DNA of 64,000 nt from Mangifera indica (Eukaryota; Streptophyta; Magnoliopsida; Sapindales; Anacardiaceae). Both the position numbers and the translations under genes were made by a program. Positions 12,227 through 23,823 of the stretch are shown piece by piece; the stretch's first letter is position 1; each line of letters starts with the position of its first letter. Location: NCBI RefSeq assembly GCF_011075055.1, contig NC_058151.1:2331001-2395000 (forward strand), given 5' to 3'. Under the pieces are notes generated by a model. It did not search any database and was not told the origin of the DNA. It worked only from the letters and a program-made list of their open reading frames with translations.

Positions 12227-12895
12227 AATTGAAAAACGATAAATTCTCATATTTTGTCGTATTATATTAATGAAATTTGTTATAATTTTAGATCAAGCAA
12301 TTAAACGACAAAAAAAAATTAAGTGATAAAAAGATTCTTATTAAAGGAAAAAAGAATAAATATGTCTTTTATTGTTTTCGAATCTCATCAATAATTCATT
12401 TACCATTTTGTCTTCAATCCTATTCTCTTTTACCGACAATCTTTATACGTTGCACCAATACCATCACATATCACTATTATTGCCGCCAATACTAAAGGTT
12501 GTTAAAAAAATAATAGCACAAACCAACATTACAAATTGATGATCATGGATTTTTACACTTTAAATTGAAAAACGATAAATTTTCACAATTTGTCGTGTTA
12601 TATTAATGAAAATGTTACATTTTTTAAACAAACAATTAAGCAACAAAAAGAAACAATTAAACGACAAAAAAAATTCTTATTGAAGGAAAAAAATAAAAAT
12701 GACATCATCTGCTATTTTTGTATCTCATTAATAATTTATTCACTATTTTGTCTTCAATCCTCTTCTTTTTTATTGACAACCCTAACACATTGTCACATAC
12801 CATCAGACATCACTGTTGTTGTTGTCAATACTAAAGTCTGATAAAGAAACAACAACACAAACTAACGGTGCAAACCTACATCATAGAATGATGTT
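12227..12895. repeat. Tandem duplication, about 336-bp unit, two diverged copies
   Basis: AATTGAAAAACGATAAATT begins at 12227 and again at 12563. Both copies then share the same ordered landmarks: TATTATATTAATGAAA, TTAAACGACAAAAAAA, TTTTGTCTTCAATCCT and CAATACTAAAG. The copies differ by many substitutions and small indels, so the duplication is old. Confidence 0.75.
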
Positions 12896-13664
12896 TGTGG
12901 CAATTTGAAAGAGAGAGTTAGGTTTATTTAACATCAATGTCGTATCATAAACCTAACCCGTCCAATAATTGAAACTTTGATAGGCCTCATCAAATACGCA
13001 AAATTTACAAAATCCAATAATTTGATAATCCATTAACAAATAAATTTGATAATATGACCACTCTAACTCATTTACAAAATTTGATAATCCATCATAGAAA
13101 TAATCAAATTTAGAAACTTCAACACATTTCGTCAAATACCTTCCTCTCTTTCAATTGCTAATATGACTTCTTCATTAAGATAGTTTGCATAAAAATGCAA
13201 TGACAACAAAAGTCAAAGTAAAATCCCACAACTTTTACCTTGATTTTTATCCAAAAACCTATCTCTTATTCTTCTCATTTTCTTTAGTTTTATTGTTGAA
13301 GAACACCGTTATTATCAATCACCAATAACGCCATTATCACCCTTGCCACCATTGCCAACACCGTCTTACTACAATGCAATAAATAAATTTTCAAGTCAAT
13401 CAAACAATACCCATATGACAAATCATCAATAGAATCGCAATTGCAAATGTCACCATCATACTACAAACATAAAGGAATATGGGTGTTGGTGGTGGACTAG
13501 GGAGAGTTTGTAGCTTTGGTGGAGGTTTAACAATTGATTGTGCCTTTGGTATCGTGGGTGTTGAAGGCGGTGGTGATGGTGTTTGTTAGTGTTGGTGACA
13601 ATATATGGATGTTGTTGGCTTTAGTGGTAGTGATAAAATTTGTGTTGATGAGAAAGAAAAACTC

Positions 13665-13726
13665 GAGCTAAAATATGGAGAAAGGGAAAATGATGGAGCT
13701 AAAATATGGAGAAAGGGAAAATGATG
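13665..13726. repeat. 31-bp direct tandem duplication
   Basis: Two adjacent copies of a 31-bp unit beginning GAGCTAAAATATGGAGAAAG, identical by eye. The near identity suggests a recent slippage event. Confidence 0.85.
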
Positions 13727-14149
13727 AAGCCGGTGAAAGAATAAAATTATAAAAAAAAATGAAGATAAAAATCAAACAATTATAATGAAATATACAATTA
13801 GATAAAGGAAAAAAAATTAATGAATACCCGTCAAATACAAGCATCTCCTACAAAGGTTCTTCAATTTCCATTTTTTATTTTCTTAATTTATTCATAGGGC
13901 AATTATGGAATCTCTTAATCAATTTTCATGTTATTTTGAAATTATCTAAACTATTTATTCTTTGGCTATTTTTTTTTTCTTAGTCAATGGGTGTAAATAT
14001 ATTTTTGTAAAACTTTTTGGAGGTAAAAGTAATTGGCATTTTCTTATATTATTTCATTCAATGAAGAAATTATTTTTCTTATACAAAAATTGAAATAATA
14101 TTGTTATGTAATTGCCCATCACTTTAGAGACAAAGATGTCAAAGGAAAG

Positions 14150-14450
14150 GTCACTAGGGGAGAAAGTTACCGAAGGGAGAGGCGTCGGAGAAATGAAAAC
14201 CTAATAAAAGAGAAAATATAACATTTTAAAATTCGATTAAAAAAGAAAATTATTAATTTTTTAAATAACTAGAAAAAATGAATAAAGTTATATCATTTTT
14301 AATATGTTACTAGTTAAATAACAATTTTACCCTTAAAACTAATTAATTCTTTAATTTTAACTACTTACGAATAAGAATTTAAGTTTTCAATATTTAGCAA
14401 ATACCTATTTAAAGATTTAACAAACGACGGGTGAGAATAAACCTTTTGCC
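14150..14450. mobile_element. Half (solo arm) of a foldback element
   Basis: It resembles the right arm of the foldback family: a GGGAGAGG-rich inner end, an A/T middle, then GGGTGAGAATAAACCTTTTG at the outer end. No left arm was found. Confidence 0.4.
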
Positions 14451-15000
14451 TTTGAAATAATATTATAGTGTGATTTGATTAACATAATTTCCTTGGCAGA
14501 GCTCAGTGTAACTCATATAATTAATACACATAAAAAAATATTATTTTAACTAGTTAAATGTATTAATCTTATTACTTGGAAATTTTTTTAAGAATTTGTG
14601 CGAAAAATAAATAATGCTGCAACCATATAAAACTGCCTCATTTATATTTCAAAATGAAAAATAAATACAAGTAGATGATTTTCTTTTTTCTTAGAACAAT
14701 TGGTTAAGCAAAGATAATCAATCATTTGAGTTAATTAATTACATAATGTTTTTGGATTAGGATAATTATATCTAATAATTACCCAAGTAGCTTATTGAAT
14801 GATATTGATTTCATATTTATGTGGGCTTCCAAAGCATTACATGAATTGATATCTATAGTATGTTTAAAGCGTATTTTTGACCATGCCAAAACTGGGCCGT
14901 TTTGGGCCATTTGCCCTTTTATGAAGATGGCCAGTATTAACATTATATAAGAAGGCCTAAGACCATTTTTCACTTACGTTTTAATATAAACAAATATCAA

Positions 15001-15275
15001 TGAGTTAATTTTTGTTAAAAATAACGATAAAATTAATATTTTATTATTAAATTTTATAAATTTATATTATTTTTTTAGTTTAAAAAAATAATAATTTTCC
15101 TATAATATTAAGTTATGAAAAATTTTCTTTTTTTGTTAAGTTTTTTTTTGTAAAACTTAATTTTAAAGAGAATTTATTACTTTTTTAAAATAAAAAAAAT
15201 AATATAAATTTTTAATATTTTAAAATTTAATAATAAAATAACGAATTTATTCTTACTTCTAATAAAAGTTACTAG
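15001..15275. mobile_element. AT-rich inverted-repeat MITE
   Basis: The two halves are imperfect reverse complements. The left half has AATATTTTATTATTAAATTT and the right half has AAATTTAATAATAAAATAAC, around a T-rich centre. Superfamily and exact ends are not clear. Confidence 0.5.
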
Positions 15276-15339
15276 TGTTTGGGATATTGAACTTCTGGGT
15301 ATATGTATTTGCCTTTTCATTGACAGTTGGGTGGGAAAC

Positions 15340-16270
15340 AATCCTTTGGGCTGTAAGAAAAAAAAAGAGTCAGAAATTAGGGTTATCTCTTTTGCTTGAA
15401 ATTTTGAAAGATTGCTGCTCTCAAAGTATGCACCTCACCAGTTCTTAAATCTTTCATTATTTTGCATTTTTGTACTCGTTTTATATTCTTATGCAGCTTC
15501 TAAGTCTCTTGGTTCGTGGTTATAGTTGTAATGATATGTACATTTTGAACTCATGATTTCGTTCTTTTTTTCATCACGCATTTGGTAGCCTATCAATCAA
15601 ATCGGAATATGGTTTTGGTTCTGATTTAATTTACTGACTGCAGCAGCCCACTTGGGTTCCAGTTTTGGTTCTGGGTTTAGTTGTGGAAAATTGGTGTTGT
15701 TGGGGCCAATGGCTGTGCCTTCATATAGTGTTATGACAATCTCGGAGAGAACTTTTGTAGTGCAGCTATAAAGACCTTAAGCATGGATTGTGCTACTACA
15801 ACTCTTGTGTTTTCCAATCATTTGAAGAAAAAGATGAAATGTGTCAATGGTGATGGCTTTAAACTTGTGCTGTTGGTTGAAGATTTATCATAATATATAA
15901 TAGCTTTGGTTTCTGAAATTACATGCAAAACTGTAGTTGGTGTACTGGAAATTGGAAAGCTGCCACTATCATGAAACTGGGATTGTTTTTTTAAGTATGG
16001 ATGAATAAACCAGGCCATATATCATTTTCTGAAAATTTGGGGGAAATGAATCATCTAGATGTGCTTATTATACTATGTTAGATTTCAGTTTCAGTTGAAT
16101 AACACTCAGTTCTGTTTTAAATCCAATGCAAATTTGCATTCATTTTGTGGAGACTTATCATTTTTGTTTGAACTTCAGGATTGCAAAACTGAACCATGCT
16201 GCCTTGGTGAGGTAAAAGTTTACCCAGGTAACAGTATTTGTTTGCTCTTATTCCCCAGTAATGTGTAGCC
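15340..16270 (+). other. Unidentified stretch with exon-like signals
   Basis: This block has higher GC than its surroundings. It begins with a leader-like AATTAGGGTTATCTC. At 16179-16227 a 49-nt segment lies between an acceptor-like AACTTCAG and a donor-like CAG/GTAACAG and reads DCKTEPCCLGEVKVYP. I recognise no family. It may be a gene relic, a non-coding RNA or chance. Confidence 0.2.
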
Positions 16271-16500
16271 GAGTAATACTACATTTTTTAACAAATTGTA
16301 TAAACTGTAGCGGTAACATCTGATAGAATAATTTTAAAATGAGATAAAAAATAAATAATTATATCACCTAATCATTAATCATTACCAAGTTTGTTTATAT
16401 AAATTTGTATAATTTTTTTATTTGAAGTAGAGATGCAAATTGTCAGTTAAAGTTTTGTTTTTTATTTGTTTTGAACAGTAACAAGTTTAATACCACCAAT

Positions 16501-16960
16501 TAGGGTGGATATGAATCGAATCGAACTGAACCTGAATACCCCTTGGCTTGAATAAAAAATAGCCTAACTCAAGTTCGTCAAGCCAATATTAAAGGTGATT
16601 TGAGTTCGATTTGAATAAAAATTATTCGGTTCAAGTTTAACTTGAATTTATGACTAGAATATGTTATTCAAATTTTTTGTTTGAATTCGTTATTCATTAA
16701 TAAAATGACATCGTTTAATAATTATTTAATAAAATTTGAATCGAGTCATGAGTTAAGTTCAAACTGAATCAAGCTATTTATTTAATTTGTTAGCCAAATC
16801 GACTGAAACTCTATATAGCTCAAATTTGGTTCAGTTTTAAAATAAGCCGAACCTGTTAATTTGAGCTCAATTTATATTTGAAATAAACAAATTCGAACCG
16901 AATTGAATTGAGTTGAGCTAACTTTCGAGTTTAAGTCAATTTGGTTCGGATTCAGTCCTA
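16501..16960. mobile_element. hAT-like MITE
   Basis: The termini are imperfect inverted repeats: TAGGGTGGATATGAATCG on the left, and TAGGACTGAATCCGAACC read inward from the right. The 8 bp flanking each side are CCACCAAT and CGACCTAT, matching at 6 of 8 positions. That fits the 8-bp target duplication of hAT elements. The interior has many GAATTGAATTGAG-like repeats and no coding capacity. Confidence 0.5.
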
Positions 16961-17661
16961 CGACCTATTAACTTAACGGATTAACCAATAATATTGGATC
17001 AATCAATCCAATTTTTGGTTTTTTAACCAATAAAAGTTATTTCAAATTTCAGTCAAATTATCTTCTTATACATAAAAATTTTCAAATAACTAATGCACTT
17101 GATCATCAACATTTGTGAAAGAATAATATTCAATCACGCTACAAGACAGCAAAAAATAAGTACAAAGAGAAAATTGTTCATTTGTGAATGGACAAGAAAA
17201 ATAAAATATTTTAAGTAATGAACCTACTTAAATCAACAACTTCTTCTTGTTCTATGTTTTATTCAATAAAAATTGGGCTATTCGAAGAAGCTCGCAACCA
17301 ATCTTGCCTAAAAATGGAAAGCCTTCAGAATTCTAGGGCTAGACAATTTTAAAATGAATCAAGGCTTCATATTCAAACAAGAACAACATCATTTTTCACT
17401 GCTTCATCTTCTTTTTGCCAAGATTGAAGCAGACTTGGTCTTGGAGTTTCATGAAGGAACACCCGTTCTTGGAAAAATTGAATGCCCATTCCGACAATGT
17501 CTTTAAGCTAAACTAATCTGAAATAACAATCGAAAACAAATTTCCAAACGCCTCGTCCGACTCTCTCTCGCATTTCCCCTTCCCTATTTTTCTCCTCCCT
17601 CTTTATCGACTCTTTGTTTCCACTTTCAAGTCATTTCCCTTACTATCGTAGATCATGTTTC

Positions 17662-17900
17662 AGGTGCAAAAAAATATCCATGTAAAATAGATAAGAGTCA
17701 AAGAACCCTAGCTTTCCAACCTCTAACAAATGTCAATGATAGAGGCACTACATAATCCCGTATACCTTGGAAATTTGATCCATAAGAATGTAGAAAATTT
17801 TTTGCTAGAACGATCATTATTGATGGGTTGCCTTTCAGGTATGTTGAACATGAGGGATTTCTTAATTTTTGTCATGTAATGCAACCGCTGTTTCAAAACA
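17662..17900 (+). pseudogene. hAT (RICESLEEPER/Daysleeper-type) transposase relic
   Basis: On the plus strand from 17665 the translation gives CKKYPCKIDKSQRTLAFQP, the end of a BED zinc finger and its linker. After a disrupted stretch with two in-frame stops and a frame slip it continues as TIIIDGLPFRYVEHEGF and LNFCHVMQPLFQ. These are the segment order and wording of plant domesticated and active hAT transposases. The catalytic domain and C-terminal dimerisation region are absent. It is a dead fragment of about 80 codons. Confidence 0.75.
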
Positions 17901-18119
17901 AGGGTGACTTGCAGGGTGGTGCATTGAAGGAAGGGAAGCTTGGGGCTGGTGGAATGCGTTAAAATCTGTTCTCCCCGTTAGAGATTTTCTTCCCTTACAC
18001 ATTCGGATATCAGGTTTAATCTTGACTTGCATTTGATTTTCCATGTACTAACTAAGGAATATTGGTATTGTTTAGATGAAAATTGTTGATTTTTTATATG
18101 CACAATGCTTGGGTATAAG

Positions 18120-18468
18120 TAGAGGTGTCAAAAGGGTTGGATTAACCTATATAATTTGACATGGGCTACCACAAAGAAAAATGGGTTGTGTTAGATCCGT
18201 AAGATAAAACTTGTGTGTTGGTTTGTTAAAAAATATTTAAAATGTATAATTTAACATGTTGATTTGCAAAATTACGCAAATTAGCTTATTAAAAGCGTAT
18301 GAGAACACATCTCTAAAAACCTTGAATTGTCCTTTGGACCCTAAGTTTTTATGAGGCCAATTCGGTACGAAAATCTGTCAAGCAATGAGTCTTGACCCAA
18401 CATTTGGGTCTAATGGGTCGTATTGGGATTAGTCTAGCATGGGACGGTCCAACTTATTATCATCTCTA
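18120..18468. mobile_element. hAT MITE with 8-bp target duplication
   Basis: Terminal inverted repeats: TAGAGGTGTCAAAAGGGTTG on the left, and TAGAGATGATAATAAGTTGG read inward from the right. It is flanked by GGTATAAG (18112-18119) and GGTACAAG (18469-18476), an 8-bp duplication with one mismatch. The length is 349 bp and there is no coding region. It lies a few hundred bases from a hAT transposase relic. Confidence 0.75.
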
Positions 18469-20246
18469 GGTACAAGTGATGTAGAATGAAGAGGGCCTCC
18501 TAATCAAAATTCTTAACATCACACCGACGAGGTTTTATCATGAAGAGAAATTCTTAGTCAAAATTTGTGGCCAATAGATAATGGCAAGAAATCGTGGTTG
18601 TGAAGCAAACAACCAACACGAAGGTGCAAGAAGTGAGAGCACTTTGGAAGTGACAACAACAGTTCAACAGTTTCATTCAACTACTCCACCACAACAATAA
18701 TGGTGGCAACCAAAATAGAAGACAAAGATGAGGCAGAGGCACCCACCGTTTATGAGGCTATTTTAGCCAACCATGGTGTGTCACTGTCAATTTTTGTTTA
18801 GTTTTTCTGATAAACTTATGTGTACTTAATTTTGAATATTTAATTAGTTACTCAACTAATGTATCATCAAATTCAATTATATAATGACCCATTTAAATAA
18901 CTAATTAAATATTTAAAATTGGATATATATAGTATTGTTTTTATATTTATTTCTTTATTTAGGTCATTCTATATGACAACAATATGACTATGGAAGTAGG
19001 ATTTTGAACCCTCAAAGGATTAACTTAAGTGGTAAAAGAGAAAACTGTATGTATAAAAAAACACGAGTTAAAGTCTATTTTGATAATATATCAAAAATCA
19101 AATTTTTAACTTATTTGGTTGGATTTATCATGTTTGATGTGATTGATTTTTATCTAATATAATAATTCAATTTGAATAAGATTCCTTGCTCGAAGAAAAA
19201 AGAAAAAAAAAAGAATGAGTGATTTTGAATCACTCGATCATTATTCCAAACTTACTAGTAAAGTAGTTGCAAGGAAGAATGGAAAGAGTACATAGTTCTA
19301 CTGCTTTTTGAGTGAGAAGAGAGGTTTTCTGTTGAGGAATGGCTGGTGAATCACATTCTGCCTGCAGCCAGCTCATTATACTTGGGTACATTGCATGGAA
19401 TAAAGATGGGATGCGAGGTGAATAAAAGATTTTTGCAGCATGTAATCAAACTTCCCGTAAACATAAAGGGTTACAGTATAAAAAAACAAAAGAAAAACTA
19501 ATTCATGGATGTTAAGGTAGGGCAAGGATGAGCGTAATCCGACTCAGTTTGTTAAATTGGACTTAATTTTGTTTTGTTTATAAACCGTTCAATCTGAGTT
19601 GATAAATTATGGATTAATAGCTTACACTTTAGGCAAAATGATTGGTTTTGACCCAAGTTTTGATGAGATGACAATGCCACCCAAGGTTTAACAACATGAA
19701 CGTTAAGTAAGATATAGTCATTTATATGGGGTGGATTAGTTTTAGAAAATGTGAGGAGTATTAATGAATTTTTTAGAGGTTTTAGAAATTTGAAAAAGTT
19801 AAAGGATGTTTTAAATTTTTAAAATTTTGCCCCCTGATAGTTTTAAATACAATTTACACCCCCCTTAGAAACTAAACATAACATAAGATACAATGCATTT
19901 TTTGTCTGGTCTATTTTTAAGGGCTAATGGTATAAGTCTTGGAAGCAACAGAAATTGATATACTCTCTATTTTGTATGTGAGATTATTTGAAATAGAAGT
20001 TATCGTATGTTTATTGTATATATATTTAATATATATTTAATATTTTTTTATTTCATATTTTAAACAACTATAAATAAATTCTTATTCATTAAATTAAAAT
20101 ATCTGAGATTAAATTAATATTGATAGGTTTAAATCATAACCGAAAAACGAATCAAATTATATTTTTTGGTTTGATTTGAAATTTAAAATAGTTTAATTTT
20201 GTTTAAAAATTTTCTAAATCAATTTTTTAATTTAGTTTGAAAAAAA

Positions 20247-20630
20247 GCCAAAGAAGTTTCTCCCACCCAAGGTTTAGTCAAATCTCAAACTCTCATCTAT
20301 TAAGTTTCAAAAATTCAAATATCCACCTATGAATTATTAAATTTAACAAAATCCAATTATTATAAAAAGTAAAATTATCATTTAATCAATATTATTAAAA
20401 ATAAAATAAAATTTTATTTCATTTTTTTCTTATACTATAAAAAGTAATAATTTTTTCTTATAATTAAAATTTTAAAAAGTTAGATCTTTATCTCTATTAG
20501 GTTTTCAATTCTCGGATAATCTCTCGGTGATCTCTCTCTCTCTCTTCAACATGTCTCTTTTTTTCAATCATTTCTTTTTGGTGCCGTTATCAACAACCGT
20601 CTCTAACATCTTTGTCGCTAATGAAAAATA
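20247..20630. mobile_element. Half (solo arm) of a foldback element
   Basis: It matches the left arm of the foldback family: GCCAAAGAAGTTTCTCCCAC, CCAAGGTTT, then the usual A/T blocks and a CTCTCTCTCT core edge. No right arm follows. Confidence 0.45.
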
Positions 20631-21745
20631 ATTTGTCTTAAATCAATTTTTTAATTTGGGTCAAAAAAATTTTCAAATAATATCAAACCCAACTTATGCC
20701 TAACCCTAAAGTGTAGAATAAAGCTCCCCAAATCACAGAGTGATTGAGGATTGAGTTGGGTGCGTGTATGCTGCGTGTGCGTGGGCATGGACCTCCAGAA
20801 AAAGACATGAAAATAAAAGAGAGTGGATTTCACTTTCTCATTTTTTGAAATTTTCGTCGGCATATTATTCTTTTCTAGTTCTATTATTGCGTTTTGTTTC
20901 AGTGGGAGAGAGAGGGAGACTCCAGAAAGAAAAGGCATGGTCAATTCAATTCAGTGACCTTAAAATATGTTTATATTTGGAATATTTTTGGCCTGTCTAA
21001 GTACAGATAATACTTAAAAAACAGGAACTTCATCAAAAATATATTTATTTATTTATTATCATCACTCTTATGAAAGTTTGAACCCATCTTCTCTTTAATA
21101 ATTAAAATTATAAAACATCTGAATTTATCCGAATATGGGTATGACATGTAAAGTGGGAAGTAGTCCGTTGGCCTATTCCTAACGAACAATTTTTCCTCCC
21201 TGGGGTAGACTGGTCACTTGGATTTCTTGATAAAGATTTTAAAAAAGAGTTGATTTTAGATTTTGTAATGATGCAAGTTAAGTCTCCTAGACTGTGCTTT
21301 CCCCGTCCAATCATTTACGCCGGGTGGAGTTTGATCGTCCTCTTGCCTTGTTGTAGGTTGGCTGTCTTCTGTTAATATAATTTTACTTACAAAAGGAAAA
21401 CAAATTTAAAAGTAGCAGAGTCAGTGCCAGTTTGATAACCGCCAAATGTAAAAGCTCGCTGTTGCCGAGTTGAGTCGGTGGAAAACAACTGAAAGTAGAA
21501 GAAAACAAATCCCCTGCTCCAATCTTTACACTTTTTACTCACCATGGCAGAAGAAAGAAATATCCCGTATAGCACTTGATCACCATTACGTGACTACTGA
21601 AACAAACCCCGAAACTTTCTTTCACTTTCCTTCTTTAAAAAGCTCCACATAAACCTTTCGCCAACTCAATCTCAAAAATCCTCAGTACTTGCCATAATTT
21701 TGAGGTTGCTTTTAGAAAAAAAACCAGACACTGAACAAAGCAACC

Positions 21746-23823
21746 ATGTCGGCGGAAGACATGGAGAGAGGAAGAGTGAACAAGAGCAGAATAGGTAATA
21801 GCAGCAGCAACAACAACAGTTACGCAACATCATCAGCGTATCTGATCGAAGACATGGAGTCTGAGTGGACTTCTTGGTTGGTCCCCATGTTCGTGGTGGC
21901 TAATGTTGTTGTTTTTATCATTGTCATGTACATCAACGACTGTCCTAAGCACAAAGATTCGAACTTTGGTGACAAGTGTGTGGCCAGGTTTCTCGGGAGG
22001 TTTTCTTTTGAGCCTTTGAGAGAAAATCCTCTCTTTGGTCCCTCTTCTCATACGTAATCTCTGATTCTCTCATAATCTTCCTCCTTTTTTCTTCAAATGT
22101 TAATTTTTTTTGGGAGATTTGATTGGTGAGATATTGTGAATGGTTTTTGTTGCTGAGCCTTGTTAAATTTAGCCTCAGTTTGCTCGTTTCTATCATGTGG
22201 GTTTTCTTACTTGTGATTCCTCTTTGTGTTAATTTCATGGATCCTCAAGTAATTCTGCTGTATATACATATATGGGTTTATGATTTTTCAGATAAGCCTC
22301 TGTTTTTATTGTTCTTGTGGTTGATTTCCAGTGGATTCTTCTATTAATTAGATTGAAAACTAAACTTAGGTAATCATTTTAATATAAACTTGAGGTAATT
22401 AGCTTCATAGATTAGGAAGCTTTAGACTTTATGATTTGGGTGTGATATATGGTGGATCTGGTGAAAATTGGAAATTTCAGATGTTTTGATGTTGTTGTTC
22501 TTTTGATGAATTTGAAGATTGAAGAAATTGGGTGCACTTGAACGGAAAACAGTGGTGAAACATCAAGGATGGAGACTTATCACTTGCGTCTGGTTACATG
22601 CCGGTGTCATTCATCTTCTTACAAATATGTTGTGCCTTGTTTTCATCGGTATTCGCCTGGAACAGCAGTTCGGATTCGGTATGTTGCTCTTACATGTTTC
22701 TGATGTTGAATATGTATACTTCTTGTTTTGAGCTAGACTTGATTTAAACATCTTAAGTCACTTAAGCTGTATGATTTATTTGCTACCCTTTGGCAGTGCG
22801 AATCGGAGTAATCTATCTGTTGGCTGGTTTTGGTGGGAGTGTTCTTTCCTCCTTATTTCTCCATAATAACATTTCTGTCGGTGCTTCTGGCGCACTTTTT
22901 GGACTTCTTGGAGCAATGCTTTCCGAGTTAATTACAAACTGGTCTCTTTATACCAACAAGGTGAGCAATGGTATAAGAGTTAGTTGAAAATTTTCTCTTG
23001 GTTGAATGCAAGAAGATGGTTAACTCCTCTGCTAGTTGGTTTTTCAGGCTGCAGCGCTGGTAACTCTTCTGGTCATCATCGCCATTAATCTTGCTATAGG
23101 AATTCTGCCACATGTGGATAATTTTGCTCACTTTGGTGGGTTTCTTACTGGCTTCTTCCTCGGCTTCATTTTGCTGCCTCGTCCTCGGTTTGGGTGGCTA
23201 GATCGCAGGAATCTTCCTGCCAGTGCTCCTGTCAGATCCAAATACAAGACATATCAATACGTTCTATGGTTGGTCTCTCTGGTTCTTCTACTTGCAGGGT
23301 AAGTAACTGCAGCAATCCAAAACCATTACTTAGTGATGTTAAATCGAATGGTTATCGATTTCTTATCTTGGTAAATTGCTTCCATTAGACTGTAGTCACA
23401 TGAAAATCTACATCATGGGCCCATTTTCATTGTTGTGATAAAGGCAAACAGAAGGAATTGCCTCATTTTCGTCTTTGTTGTAGAATCAATAATGTGGGGT
23501 ATGAATATATGTTTTCGTTGGTCGCAATTGGAGACAGTGCATGTAATGATATCATTTCATTCCATTGACTTTTTCGGATCACATTACCAAACAATCTAAG
23601 AACCAAAAAAAAAAAAAAATGATGTCATTGGGATGGAAGTTGCATTGAATTATAAGTGTTTGATGAATAAAGACTAATGTGAATTATTGATATGGTTGAA
23701 TGCAGATTCACAGTTGGGTTGGTGATGCTGTTTCGAGGAGGCAATGTTTATGATCAGTGCCATTGGTGTCAATACCTGAGCTGTGTTCGAACCTCTCGAT
23801 GGAATTGTGATGGAAATGAGTAG
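21746..23823 (+). CDS. Rhomboid-like intramembrane serine protease (RBL1/RBL2 type)
   Basis: Five exons: 21746-22053, 22518-22678, 22797-22960, 23048-23298 and 23706-23823. They total 1,002 nt and encode 333 residues. The catalytic pieces of an active rhomboid are present: the [10 protein letters not shown] motif (His130, His135, Asn139), the serine in VGASGALFG (Ser187) and the histidine in DNFAHFGG (His239). Seven hydrophobic segments can be picked out, the first at about 44-62 ([19 protein letters not shown]). The C-terminal tail has a cysteine cluster, [11 protein letters not shown]. Rhomboids cut transmembrane proteins inside the membrane; plant RBL1/2 are Golgi-located. Sequence agreement with Arabidopsis RBL1 (for example RFLGRFSF and ENPLFGPSS) is strong. 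The N-terminal 30 residues are polar and serine/asparagine-rich, as expected for a cytosolic tail. The start ATG follows a leader with no obvious upstream in-frame ATG. Confidence 0.94.

Larger units (their letters stand above)
11560..21745. other. 10-kb gene-poor intergenic region
   Basis: No intact gene was found between the HD-ZIP promoter and the rhomboid gene. The parts that can be named are listed separately: a tandem duplication at 12227-12895, a 31-bp duplication at 13665-13726, foldback halves at 14150-14450 and 20247-20630, MITEs at 15001-15275, 16501-16960 and 18120-18468, and a hAT transposase relic at 17662-17900. The stretch 15340-16270 looks less AT-rich and carries leader-like and splice-like signals, but I could not identify a gene. 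The divergent promoters of both flanking genes sit at the ends of this region. Confidence 0.6.
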
